A stretch of 64,000 bases of DNA, from assembly GCA_029204225.1 (NCBI GenBank), contig CM055104.1, positions 22,948,189 through 23,012,188 of the forward strand. Reading direction: 5' to 3'. Positions 1 to 11,332 of the stretch are shown piece after piece (position 1 is the first letter of the stretch; each line of letters begins with the position of its first letter). The stretch comes from Diphasiastrum complanatum (Eukaryota; Streptophyta; Lycopodiopsida; Lycopodiales; Lycopodiaceae). The notes under the pieces are model-generated. The model did not search any database. It was given only the letters and a program-made list of their open reading frames with translations, and was not told the DNA's origin. Both the position numbers and the translations under genes were made by a program.

Positions 1-1700
1 TCTATGTAATGGTCTACTCCTCGTGAGGGGGGGAGACCCTCAGGCAACTGCTCAGGGAATATATCATTATATTCCTCCCTAAGTCTCTTAAATATTTTGC
101 CCTCAGGCAAAGATTCTAGATTAACATCAGAAAAACACAATGTCTTAGGAAAAGACAAAACATCAACATCGAAATTATGAGTACTAAAAGCATCCATGTA
201 CGTTTCATTTTTCAGATAACATAAATACGAATGATACTCATAATCCAAAATACATTGATTTGCTTCATGAGCAGTTACAAAAGGTAGATCAGGCTCATTG
301 CCTTTAAGACAAACCAATGAGTCATTATGCAAGCAAGAGATACTATGTGAAACATAATCTTTCTTTAAGGACTCATTCCTAGTATAAAACCACTCTTTAC
401 CTAGGATTAAATCTACCTTATCAAGATTCATAACATGAAAAGATAAACTATCTACATAGTTTTGAATCCTCGACAGCACGTGGGGGACAAAGTGGTCCCA
501 GACCTGCTGCTCTCCACCCGCTGCCATCCTAATTACATACTTGTGGTCACTTGGTGCGGTTGCCAACTGCAGCTTCTGCACCAACTTATCATTAATAAAA
601 CTATGCGTAGAACCGTCGTCCACAAACAAAATACTGACAGGTTTGTTGCCTACGAACCCACTCATATGAATGAGGTCGTGAGGTCCAAACACTGCAGTAT
701 TAAAACAACAATCCACACAAACTGTTTCATCTTTAAAAGATACATCAATGCAAGAAATAGAAGAATTACCTGGTGCCTTAAAGGAGCAACCACCCTTCTT
801 CCATCTCTTCGGGCACTCCTTGGAAAGGTGCCCCTTCTCCATGCAGGAGAAACACAACTCGTTGCATTTGGCCTTATCAAAGTCAGCTCTCTCCAATCGA
901 GGGCGCTTCTTTTTCTTTTCCGAAGGGGAAGCTTCGTCAACCACTCACTCCTTGCTCTTTTTATAAGGAGGGCCCGTAAAGGGTTTGTCTTTGGATTCAT
1001 GCTTTTCTTACTCTTTATGGGTCACAGTGTGCGTATCGTCGAAAATCCGAACGAAATGCACGACATCCTCTAAGGATTGTGGCTGATTGCGGCGGACCTC
1101 CAACTGATATTCTTTGGGCAAGCCCAATATGAAATGCAGCTTAAGGAGCACTCCATCTATGTGGTTGAAATCGCGAAGCAGCCTCTTGGAAGTCTTGCAG
1201 ATAGACGTCCAAGGGCTTGGTCCTCGTTTGCAACGTGGCAAATTGATGATAATATTCAAAATCATCAAGGATAGGCATAAAGGCAGTCTTAAAAGCTACC
1301 TGGAATTCATTTCAAGTAGTTGGGACCGTAGCTCGATCTTTAAGATCCTACCACCATGAATACACCTTACCGCGTAGAAAAATGATGGTCATTGAAATAA
1401 ATGAGCTATCTGGTAGATCGTGCATGGAGAAATGAGAAGTCCATCGATCCAACCAAGCCAACACCACATCCTGGTGTCTTTCCTTTTTCTCTCCGATGAA
1501 AAATTTCGGAGTAAACATCGGGATAAGGAGTGCTTGCCGAGATTGGGAAATAGCCCAAATTTCGGCCTCCGTTCGTTCATGTTTAGACCGCATGTCAATA
1601 ATTTGTTGCTGCAAAAAATTAATTACACGTCATATTCTCCATATCAGTCCCGATGGGACTTGGAGCTCATGTCTCTTTCATAGGAGTATCCATGGAGAAA
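1..1700 (-). mobile_element. Ty3/gypsy retrotransposon remnant (gag, zinc knuckle, protease, start of RT)
   Basis: Read on the minus strand from high to low coordinates, the order is gag, zinc knuckle, retropepsin, then the segment just before reverse transcriptase. Gag-like peptide lies at about 1077-1614 (PKFFIGEKKERHQDVV, then LGLPKEYQLEVRRNQPQSLE). A CCHC knuckle lies at about 810-860 (CFSCMEKGHLSKEC, spacing CX2CX4HX4C). A retropepsin-like core lies at 588-640 (DDGSTHSFIND). At 1-80 the frame reads YNDIFPEQLPEGLPP and then GVDHYI, which is typical just before gypsy RT. The reading frame shifts and stops several times, so this is a decayed copy. The rest of pol lies left of the window. 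The identification rests on the combination of motifs. Confidence 0.85.
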
Positions 1701-1844
1701 GCAATACATAGAACAAGCTTGAGGAAAACGGAGAACTACGGTATAAAAACCATCAAAAACTAACTAGAGAAAAAGGCCTCAAGAAACAAACAAGCTTGAG
1801 AACTCATAAACTCTACAAGCAACTTTGAGAATGAGGTAGAGTAA

Positions 1845-2480
1845 GTGAACGTACCTCCTTTACCCCCTCCCCAAAGCTCCTCTCCAACCTCATGCAAAAA
1901 TGACAGGTGGGGCCCAAGAAAGGCCCCATTTGTCCCTTCTAGGCCTTTCATACCATGTGGGGCCACAAAATGGTGCCACATGGCCCATGGACTTCAAAGG
2001 GATCTGAAACTTACTTTAGTCCCTTCTCCCACCTCCAACTCCTACGTACCATCACAGCTCCTCTCTAAGATTAGGAGATCTGAGGAAGGAGGAGAGGGAG
2101 TTCCAAGATTAGGAGATCTGTAGGTACAGAGGAAGGAGGAGAGGAGTACGACCAAGAAAGGAAATCCAAAAAGTTTAGGCTTGGTTTCAGCTTATAGTAT
2201 TAGATTTAAGCTTATAATAACTTGAGGCTCTCAAGTTTTCAACTTAGCAAATTAACTTTGAAGTTCAATACATAAGCTCTCAAACTTAGCTTCATGGTTT
2301 AAGCTTTATTAGATCAAGTTTTCAAGGTTGAATCTGTGAGGGCTATGGGGAAGCACACTCTTCCCTTCCCTTACAAATCATTTCAAAAAGGGGAATTACA
2401 ACATACTCCTATCCCCCTCGCTTTTATGACAACCACAAGAAAGACAGCCTCAAAACCACTGCGGGCGTCGCCCAGGGCCT
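1845..2480 (-). repeat. Possible LTR/leader of the gypsy remnant
   Basis: This non-coding stretch lies just upstream (minus sense) of the gypsy gag and just outside the Helitron end at 2523. It contains an AATAAAGC-type polyadenylation signal on the minus strand near 2310 and a short duplicated AGATTAGGAGATCTG segment (about 2069-2120). Its position and composition suit a 5' LTR or leader. I found no clear TG...CA ends, no PBS and no second copy, so the call is tentative. Confidence 0.3.
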
Positions 2481-2522
2481 GAAGGCTATTAAATTAATAA
2501 ATAATATATATCTATATATATA

Positions 2523-3180
2523 CTAGTTGTGGGTGCCCATCGTTGACGGGCAATGGAGGCCGATCTAGGTGGCGGCCGATGATTTGGATGATGGCCGATC
2601 TCAAGTCTTTGGAAAAATTCGAGTCCATGGAAAAATTTGAGCCTTCTGAAAAGTTCGAGGCTTCGGAAAAGTTCTACTCTTCGAAAAAATTCGAGTCTTT
2701 GAAAAAAAAAATTGAGTCTTTGAAAAAACTCGAGTCTTCGAAAAAAATTCGAGTCTTTTAAAAAATTTGACTTGACAGTATAAAAGGACCCTTCAATCAT
2801 TCAGAAAATTTGAGTTGACAGTTCGATCCTTCTAAAAAATTCGAGTCTTCAAAAAATTTCGAGTCGTCGGAAAAATTTGAGACTTTCCAAAAATTCGATC
2901 CGAGTAGTTGAAAAAATTCAAGTCTAGAGCAAATTCGAGTCATTTGAAAAATTCCATCCTTTGGAAAACTTTGAGTCTTTTCAAAAATTCAAGTTGTTCC
3001 AAAAAAATTCGAGTCTCGAAAAATTCGAGTCGTTGCAAAAAATTCGAGTCTCAAAAAATTCAAGTCGTTCCAAAAATTGGAGGAGTCACACCTACATCCA
3101 CAATTGTTTCACTACTTTCGATATGCTCTACTACACCACTCCTAGGTGGTCGTACATTGTTGTCTAAAGTCATCTCTACG
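2523..3180 (-). mobile_element. Helitron-like element, 3' terminus at 2523 (5' end not located)
   Basis: On the minus strand the sequence reads TGCCCGTCAACGATGGGCA, which can fold as an 8-bp stem with a 3-nt loop. A 7-base spacer and CTAG follow, and then a host T. This is the canonical Helitron 3' end (hairpin plus CTRR before T). The neighbouring bases resemble the second Helitron end at 38084. No Rep or helicase sequence follows, so this is probably a non-autonomous element carrying the adjacent minisatellite. The right limit given is arbitrary. Confidence 0.6.
2600..3085. repeat. Minisatellite, about 15-16 bp unit (GAAAAATTCGAGTC...)
   Basis: About thirty degenerate copies of a unit close to TTGGAAAAATTCGAGTC run through this stretch, with poly-A length changes and TTC/TCG substitutions. 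Long open frames occur on both strands here, giving repetitive KFESLKK or EFFRRLEF peptides. They are a by-product of the repeat and not genes. The array lies just inside the Helitron-like 3' end. Confidence 0.9.
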
Positions 3181-3364
3181 TAGGGGGCACATATGCACTT
3201 CTTACAGTACATATTGACAGCCCTAGCCTTGGCTAGTTGTGCCTAAAAGCATTCATTACCTTTCCACTTAAGCCAAATGTTGCTTCAACTCATAAAGAGG
3301 CCTAATGTTTAATGTGCTCCCCAAAGTTGATGTACAATAGAATTCCATGAATGCTCATAGGGTG

Positions 3365-3600
3365 GGGCGTTCTGAATTAGGGTTAGGAGAAGGGCTTAGG
3401 GGGAGTCTGATCTCTAAACTCTAAACCCCAACACTAATCCTAAGCCTCACCCTAATTGTAACTCTAATCTTAAATCCTAACCCTAAATTCTAAAGCCTAC
3501 ACTCTAAACCCTAATATTACCACTAACCCTAACCCATACTTGATATCCTATTTCATAATTAATACTCTAAACCCTAAATCTACCCATGATACTAATCTTA
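3365..3600. repeat. Degenerate telomere-like (CCCTAAA) tract
   Basis: The plus strand carries many variants of the plant telomere unit CCCTAAA/TTTAGGG: CTAAACCCCAACACTAATCC, CCTAACCCTAAATTCTAAAG, CTCTAAACCCTAATATTACC, ACTAACCCTAACCC. No long perfect run is present. It looks like an old interstitial telomere-like array. The leftmost part (GGGTTAGGAG, GGGCTTAGGGGG) is on the opposite strand. Confidence 0.7.
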
Positions 3601-3975
3601 AAGTGGGCTCATAGTTGAGCTTTTCAAACGTTTACTACAGACTAAACTAAAACATGGGTTGGATCTTATGTTCTCAACAAATCGGACCTGCATGTTCAGC
3701 TTTTGATCCTTGGACCTTTTTAACATTCATTGACTTTAATATCTACACATTGATATATGTTAATATCTAGATTGATGTGTGTTAATATTCAGACAGTGAT
3801 CTGTGTTACTATTTAAAAGTGTAAATGCTGTTTTTTACTCAGCTCTAATGACAATTCTTTGGAAAAGAGCAAGAACTGACAACAAATTGACTGCCATTAC
3901 TTAATGTAAATTTGTACTTACATAAATAAAACTTTTTAGTGATGATATTCCATGATATTTTTGACTTGCACAGTC

Positions 3976-4345
3976 GAATTTTGAGCACTGCATCCAATTC
4001 AACTCAAACAAAAAAACTCCAAAGAATGGTTAAATGAAAACAAAACAAACAACTCAGACACATAATCCTGGATGTAGATATTAGAAGCAATGGCATATCC
4101 AATCTTTTACTTACTTATTTTGAAGCACAAAATCCAATTCAACTGAGATTCTGTAAATTCTGTAAAATGCCCAAATCATAACAAAATGGATAACTCAGAC
4201 ACATTATTTTGGTTTTAAATATTAAAACGATGGCGAATCCATTCTTTTAGTTGCCAATTTAGAATTTGGAGCATAGCATCCAACGCGGCTCAAACTAAAG
4301 ACTCCATAAAATGACTGAATGAAAATGAAACGCACAATTCGGACA
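3976..4345. repeat. Three diverged tandem copies of a 141-145 bp unit
   Basis: Units begin near 3976, 4117 and 4262 with related starts (GAATTTTGAGCACTGCATCC, TTTTGAAGCACAAAATCC, GAATTTGGAGCATAGCATCC). They share an internal segment like AACTCAGACACATAATCCTG and an end like ATGGCATATCCAATCTTTTA. Copies differ by several substitutions and small indels. The third copy is incomplete. Confidence 0.8.
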
Positions 4346-5205
4346 CTGATTGAGACAATCCAGCCACTGTTACAACATACTCGAGTCACACAATAACAGA
4401 AAAATAAAAATAAAAATGACATACTTGAGCCACACAAAAACAGAAAAAAAAAATGAAAACAATGCACAAACCATTCCTCCTTATGGCGCCTGAATTCCTC
4501 CTCAAAACTGGATGACCCATCTTCTACATTCTCTAATTCCTCAATAACAATCCATCGCCGCAGAAGCGAAGGCTTTATGTCCATCATAAGATCTACACTG
4601 TTTTGTTTCGTTGTGTGCCAATTGGAAATTCCTCGGATAGCTCATATGAAGACAATTTGTAGTCCTAATCAAGCTCCACAGTTGGCCAAAACAGAAACCT
4701 CAAAGGATTGCAAACTTCTAGCACCAGAAATGCTATGATCTACTATTAGAACATTTATTGTGAGAGCAGAATGAAAAACGAAAACAAATGTTGTCCGAAT
4801 GCGTGGAATCAACTCCTATGTGGCTGCCTCCAAAGTCCGCTCTGGTCACAACAATATTTGGTTGAGAGGTTCTGAACCTGGATCTCCAATCTACTACTAT
4901 CCAATCACCTTCCATGTAGGTCCGACACGCACATTTTGTCTGGGCAGCTTGTGTGCTATGAGCAGGTAGTAGTGAGCCGGGTCGGAAGAGATGATGTCTC
5001 CTATTCTACCCTGCAGGAGCTTATCAAAGAAGCTCGTTGCCAAGCTAGACAAATGTGCAATGTGCCCTTCTCAAGGACATGACTATCCAATGAATTTCTT
5101 TTCTCATGTTACGTTGATGGTGTGTGAGAACGAACGTAGCTATGCCGATCTCTCCTCCTGGGTGGATGTCGTGAGGCCCGATCGAGAGACAGACCCGCCT
5201 CAGGC

Positions 5206-5207
<2 letters not shown>
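4346..5207. other. Anonymous intergenic DNA
   Basis: I recognise no conserved protein, RNA or repeat here. The open frames are short and rich in low-complexity sequence. Confidence 0.5.

Positions 5208-5242
<35 letters not shown>
5208..5242. repeat. (GA)n microsatellite followed by a G run
   Basis: About 17 GA dinucleotides, then a G run and a T run. Confidence 0.95.
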
Positions 5243-5250
<8 letters not shown>

Positions 5251-5437
5251 AATTTTTTTTTGAAATGTGTGTGTGTGTATGTATGTGTCTGTGCCAAAAA
5301 GAAAAAAAAAGAATTGTATGTGTTTTTTTTTATCATTTTAAAAAATACGTTTTTTTAGCTTGTTTTCTTTGCAAGAGCGTGACATTTTTGGTGGCACAGG
5401 GTTAATTTTTTTAGGGCAACCCTTACACTCTCTCTCT

Positions 5438-5439
<2 letters not shown>

Positions 5440-5506
<67 letters not shown>
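5440..5506. repeat. (AT)n microsatellite
   Basis: About 33 uninterrupted AT dinucleotides. The IYIYIY open frames across it on both strands are artefacts. Confidence 0.97.
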
Positions 5507-5509
<3 letters not shown>

Positions 5510-6464
5510 CGGATAAAAAACTCACTCCCTCCCCCGAACCATCCTCAGGTACTGCCTGCGCTATCCCTCGCTGACCATATAATAGTCCCTCACATACTCT
5601 GTGGACTGTCAGCCCTGCACAGTCTGTACAGAAGGCAGATTGAAGTGCCAAACTGCCCACGCAGTAGTACGCAGGTCCCGATGCAACTCCAAGAATGTAG
5701 TACCAGACCTAATCTTCTAACATTAGCTAGAAATTGTACCATTGCTCTAAACATGTCCAAATTGCATGACCAACACTTACTTCCAAGTCAAGCTACTTCT
5801 ATGCTTGCACGTCTCATACCACTTATTTCCTCCTTGGCATCTTTTCATAAATGCATTGATACATTTGGTCACGTAGTGCATGTGTTATAGATTCTTTGAT
5901 GACAAGTGCTCTGAAGTTTACTATTTAGGTTAAAACATTGTTTTTGATTTTTATTATTTTTGGGAACTTGAGAACAAAATTAATATACTTGTTACAATTC
6001 TCCTACTTCCGTTTATGTTATGGTGGACTATCAAGTTTTCACCTAGGTGGATAACAAGCAAAAAACTTGTTTAATGTGGTATACCTTAAGAAATATGATG
6101 ATAATGTCTAACTTAATACTATATTATAGACATTAATACTCGGTGTACAATAACAACGGTGTATGAGAGACTAGAAAGCCGAAACTTGAGACGTGGGACT
6201 TGAAACATGTTCTTTATACACCCAATGGTGGTGGTGCTACCATGTCCTTGATATGCACTTACCATGACGGCATGCTTTCATATGCGAACTTTTAAACGAT
6301 TGTATGTCGAAAAACCTTGCCTTGGCCAAGTTTAGGATCATTAGTTGATACTTCTTTGCTACATAGAAGTAGACATCTTGTTTTTTGTTCCACTTACGTA
6401 TGAGAAGTTATAGGTACTTGTTGTTTTTTTATATTACATTGCCATTTTTTAGATAACTTTTATT
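5507..6464. other. Anonymous intergenic DNA
   Basis: No gene or recognisable transposon was found. The sequence is AT-rich with only short frames. Confidence 0.5.
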
Positions 6465-6467
6465 GTG

Positions 6468-6495
6468 TTGTGTGTGTGTGTGTGTGTGTGTGTGT
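6468..6495. repeat. (TG)n microsatellite
   Basis: About 14 TG dinucleotides. Confidence 0.95.
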
Positions 6496-6599
6496 ATCTT
6501 TTCATATTTGAAGAACTTGTTATTGCACGTTCAACCTTATAATTTATCAACTTTGAGTAAACCGAAACATTGTTCGACTTTACACTAGTACTACAAATG

Positions 6600-6692
6600 C
6601 TTCTTGGTTTCCAAGGGGAGGCTCGAACCTGGGACCAAAGAAACTTTGGATGCCAAGCCAACCAACTGAGCCAACCCCGTTGGGTTAGTACT
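6600..6692 (-). mobile_element. tRNA-derived SINE head (or tRNA pseudogene)
   Basis: On the minus strand an A-box-like TGGCTCAGTTGG (plus 6662-6673) is followed about 33 nt later by a B-box-like GGTTCGAGCC (plus 6620-6629). These are framed by AACGGGGT and CCTCCCCTTGG. The spacing and the two RNA polymerase III boxes match the head of a plant tRNA-related SINE. The anticodon-arm region (CCAAAG TTT CTTTGG) is a tight hairpin with no usable 7-base loop, so it is not a working tRNA. The tail is not delimited. Confidence 0.65.
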
Positions 6693-7067
6693 ACAAAAGA
6701 GATTAGAATCACCTAACTCTGCAATGACTACTTGTTGCAACATGGATAACAACTGAGAATATGTGTAGACACTTGTAGTTCCCACAAGAATGTTCATGTT
6801 CTATCATGGTTGTTGTTGTGGATAACAATATCGAGGGATTATCAAACAAGGTTTGAATCAATATATTGTCAAGGGTTCCAAAGACTAAAACAAAATTTTA
6901 TAGTGGAGTCTTATCCACTACATTTCGGGTCTTCATGCATGCACTTCAAGAGTTTATGAACACACACATACATACATACATATATGATATGATAAAAGAG
7001 GATTTTGGAGCAATGGACACAGTTTATTGAAGCTCTTTTCTTGTAACATCAAAGCACACCACCCACC

Positions 7068-8119
7068 ATGGCCTCTTTCTCCCCATTACCTCTTGTTCCT
7101 ATTGCTCCCTCTCACTCTTCTGCGTTTCCCCTTCTCCATTCGCAGCTTAAGCTGTCGATCCCTACGTCTTTGGAGCAATCCTCCTCACCTTTCTGGTTCC
7201 GATCCATGATCCCTCCGGAACTGCGCCTCTCATCAGCATCGCAAGGCATACTCTCCATCTCGGCGGAAGCAGGCATTATAGGTTTAGAGAGGATTGGTCC
7301 AAAGCTAGGGTTTGGTGGAATATGTGGAGCGGTGCAGCCTCGGTGGGTTTGCGGTGTGAAGGGAGGAGCCAGCCAGCCGCGGGGTCCTTTGTGGAAAGGC
7401 AGAAATATCAGCAAAGAAGGAGTGCAAGCTGTGCAAGATCTTAAAAGAGCCCGGGATGACGTGCATAGCATGAATAGGGTTTTAGAAACCAGGATTGCCA
7501 GGCTTCTGAAGGCAGATATTTTGGAAGTTTTGAATGAACTCCAGCGTCAAAATGAGTGGTTTCTGGCTTTAAAGGTTTGAATAGATCCATAGCCTGCGCA
7601 ATTTCTGTCTCCCTAACCCCTTTAGTAACACAGTTATTAGTTACAAGGTGACAATTTTTCTTAGGTTTTACATGAATAGGTTTTGGGATATTTTATAAGA
7701 AAACCTGCTACGTGTGACAGATATTTCACGTCATAAGAAAGGAATCTTGGTACAAACCAGATGTGTACATGTATCGGAATATGATGGACAACCTGGGAAG
7801 GAACAAACAGATTGAAGAAGTTCATACGTTATTCAAGATTTCTCAAGAGGAAGGGTTGAAGCCAGATCTGGTGCTCTTCACAGAATTACTGGGTGCTTAT
7901 TTGAGAGCAAATATGCCTCGGCTTGCAGTAGACATTTATGAAGAGATGAAGCAACTAGGCCATCAACCTAATCAGCTGATTTATACCATATTGGTAAAGG
8001 GACTTAGAAGATCAGGGGAGTCTTTGCTTGCATCAAGTGTAATGGCTGAATTTTCTAAAGCCTTTCCGGAAGCGGCAAAGGAAGTTGAAGCGCCAAAGGA
8101 ACTTGTGTTCCCAGATTGA
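7068..8119 (+). CDS. Chloroplast-type small PPR protein, THA8/THA8-like family (2 exons)
   Basis: Exon 1 is 7068-7574, the intron 7575-7720 (146 bp, GT...AG, phase 0), and exon 2 7721-8119. The protein is about 301 residues. The ATG lies in a good context (CCACCATGGCC). The first 45 residues are rich in Ser, Pro and Leu with few acidic residues, as in a plastid transit peptide. Conserved family sequence starts near residue 125 (GVQAVQDLKRARDD) and continues with RLLKADILEVLNELQRQNE. It then crosses the splice junction exactly where the family needs it (ALK joined to IFHVIRKESWYKPDVY). PPR-like helical repeats follow (LKPDLVLFTELLGAYLRAN, GHQPNQLIYTILVKGLRRSG). Members of this short PPR group bind organellar RNA, and THA8 itself aids chloroplast intron splicing. 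Without the intron the frame ends early at 7578. The paralogue (At1g62350-like or THA8L) is inferred from memory. It is intact and probably functional. Confidence 0.88.
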
Positions 8120-8220
8120 TTGAGAAGCTATGATGAAGCTTTGTTGAGCAGCAGATCATTCCTACATGGAATCGGGAGTATCGCTACGCAACCTACAGAA
8201 GCACAATGTAAACGAAACAG

Positions 8221-8226
8221 AATAAA
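8221..8226 (+). promoter_or_regulatory. Candidate polyadenylation signal of the PPR gene
   Basis: AATAAA about 100 bp after the stop codon, followed by T-rich sequence. Confidence 0.5.
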
Positions 8227-8229
8227 AAA

Positions 8230-11200
8230 AATCTTCTTAGTTTTCACATTCACAGCCTTTGCCTGAATTATCACCACAGCACGATGCTCCTGGAGCTGGT
8301 TATGTTTTATGCAGCTGATTTTACGCCCATAATGTGTTCATTCCTTTGTGTGAGGTTAGAGCTACTGTGGTCGGGTGCTTTGCTACATGTAAAAACATGG
8401 ATTCCATCGCAAGCAATCTAGCTAGTTTTCTGGGTGCTTTGCAATACAATGGTGGCTGTTTTTAAATTAACAGGGCCAAAGATGACAATTCTTGCGGGAC
8501 ATATAAGAGCTGATGGTGTACTGGTACAAATCAATCTCTCATTTTCATGAATTGTTACAAGTGGCCTAGTTGTCTTGTAGGTTCAAGTGTAGACCACGTA
8601 CAAGGTAGCGGATTATATAACTATGGAAAAGCCAATTGTAAATTATTGTTGCCAATGTCTGACCTGTCAATAATCAGTAATTGTAATACACCATGTCATG
8701 TCACTTATCAAATATTGTAGTTGGTTTATAGCTTTCTAATCCGATTGAGACAAATTTCAAGATTTGTTAGTTTTTCAGCCTCTTGTTTGTGAGGTGTGAC
8801 TAAGTTTGGGCCTCACCATTGAATATGGACCAGAGGGCCTGCTAGTCAGACTGGACGAGACCTTGTGAAACTCTGAAATTTTGGATGATTGAGATGGGTC
8901 CAATTGGCATCAAAAAGTTGGAGGGTCATGAAGTGATGTTTCACCCCAAGCTTATCAAAATAATCTGATATGAAAGGTCTAATAGCGACTTGGCACATTC
9001 CAACAAGAAAAGATTTGATAATATAATATAAATCATTGTTGTTCCTCACAAAGAGTGTGAGAGCCTAATCTTAGATGGTTGTTTTATAAACATAACAATA
9101 AAGATAAGAAATGGAATAGATTATCATTCATCAAAACAGATGTTTAGATCAGGCTTCCAATACCACCAAACACTGGTAAAAGTGTGTTCTTTCAGAAACG
9201 AATTTGAGTAATGTTATCTTTCTCTTCAATAGCTGTGAATAACAGTCCTCAACGTTTTATCTAGATGATCAAAACTCTCATTCTATTTCATTTGATTGGA
9301 TAATCGGATTATGTTGACCTCATGCATTCACCATCTCGGTAGTTATACATCAAAACCAATAAGTAGAGATTTCTATTGACCACATGTTTCTTAGAAATTT
9401 TAGTTGTCAACAACCATGTCTTATTCAATAATAGTTTGATCTCTATATTTTTTTAATGCCTCAACTTAAATAAACTCCTGCTAACATCTATTCAGCATAA
9501 AAATTATTGTTTCTAATCTGGTGTTAACAAAAGGAATTCTATTCATCAGCTCTTACACTTTAGATTATTAGTAATTTGATTTTAGCATTGTCAACAGAAT
9601 AACAATGCTATTATTTAATTCCAGTGTATTATGCAATTTGTTCGATGTGAACCTATGTTAAATAGAAATCATTGAACAAATTGCACATTGGATTGAAAAA
9701 GGCCAGTTTGTTTCAAATTTAGATAAAACTATGCTTGCTTTAAATCTAACTAGTGTGTTAATGATCAATCCAGTAAAATACTACTTCTGGTGCTATAATA
9801 GAGGCTACATGTAGATAAATGTAGTTTCCATACAATCAAGACTCGCATGATGTCATTATTAGTTTTTCACTTTTGCGCAATGTCATAAAGACATGAAGTG
9901 TTGAGAGCCCAACAATTGCCTAAAAACAACTTATGCTGTTTTGTTTCAAGTTTGATTTATTCTATTTAGTCTGTAAATTTGTCATTTATTCATGTTTGCC
10001 AATGGATAATTTTGTGATTACATTTGTTTTGCAAGTGGACATTGTACCTTAATTTGATTTTGATGGGCAGATGGTGAAGGGAGATCATTCAGTTAGTGTA
10101 AAGTCAAATTTGACTAGTCGCACATCCTTTTTGGCAAATTTGACTAGTCAGTCAATATGTGAAAATTCTTTCCAATAAAATTTTGTTTCTTGTTGCCTAA
10201 TCCTCAAAAATCCTCAAATTGGAATTGTTTGTTGTAATGCAATGCCTGCAGGCTCCCGATTCATTTTGTTGCAGACTCCCGATTCATTTTGTTGCGGGTG
10301 TTTGTGATGTATAGCAACAAATTATTTTTTGAATGATACAATATGCAGCAACACCTGGACATTGAAAAGATAAATTACTTATATCACTTAATGATTTTTA
10401 CAATATATTAATATGATTTCATGTAAACTCGTATAATATGATTTTTATACTTTCACTTGTTAATTTCAATTCGCTTTATCTCAAAATACCTTCAATGATG
10501 TCTAGAGGTTCAAGCATGAAGCATATGACAATAATATGTTGAGGCAAAGAAGCTACTGGCAACTGCTCTTCATATTGAGCTCAGATATTATCGTCATGAT
10601 GCTGAGTTGATACATCATGGTAATGGTGCCTACCCAGCTAAGTTCCTCAGAAATTGGAGGAAAGAGGCCCTAAGAAATAAAAGGCAATGATCTAAAGAGG
10701 AGACCTTAACAAAAAAGGAGGATAAAACCCACAAGATTGTACATGAGACAAATCAAGCTTAAAAAAAGTAGGAAAAAAGTCCCGAATGCAGGAGGAGGTT
10801 CTACATAGGCTGACGCTTCAAAGGAACACGATGAAAAAGCCCCCAATGAATTTGTTGCAATTGAGGAAACACAGTCCCACAACAGAATGGAAAGTACTGG
10901 ACAAATAACCTAGTATTGAGGAAATTATAGCTCCCACTATAGCTAATTTAGATGGATCAATAAATTAGAAAAAACAAAAACATAGACAATGTAATTATCA
11001 AAAGACTGGAATTTTATGTGCCTTGATTCATATATGAAGAAATTCAAATACAAAATGCTACACTGAGGTTGTATAGCACACCACCTCTACAGAACTACAT
11101 TCAGTAAAGTACTGCAAAAAGTCAGCTGATGAAGCAAATGGCTCTTTGTAGTTTCCTTGACTGGCTGATATGCAGAATCACAACACAGGAACTTGACTTC

Positions 11201-11332
11201 ATAATTTATGGCATGAACAGCCACAAGACCAACAAAGTCTATATATAAGTTCAGATTAGTATAAGTCCAATACCAAGGTAACTAGGTAGTATCAAGAACA
11301 GTCAAAATTTCAGAAAATGAAGCTCTGAGTTT
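8230..11332. other. Intergenic region between the PPR and methyltransferase genes
   Basis: The two genes converge on this AT-rich 3.1-kb spacer. No coding signal is supported. Two short direct duplications are visible. GCAGRCTCCCGATTCATTTT occurs twice in tandem (about 10248-10297), and CAAATTTGACTAGTC occurs twice (about 10105-10150). Confidence 0.6.

Noticed and set aside
2489-3183. Repetitive KFESLKK / EFFRRLEF open frames
   Set aside because: They follow the 15-bp minisatellite on both strands and match no family.
4222-4587. 121-codon minus-strand open frame
   Set aside because: It overlaps a tandem repeat, has low-complexity composition and no recognisable domain.
6600-6692. Functional tRNA gene
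   Set aside because: A and B boxes are present, but the anticodon arm is a short perfect hairpin without a 7-base loop and the acceptor stem does not pair well.
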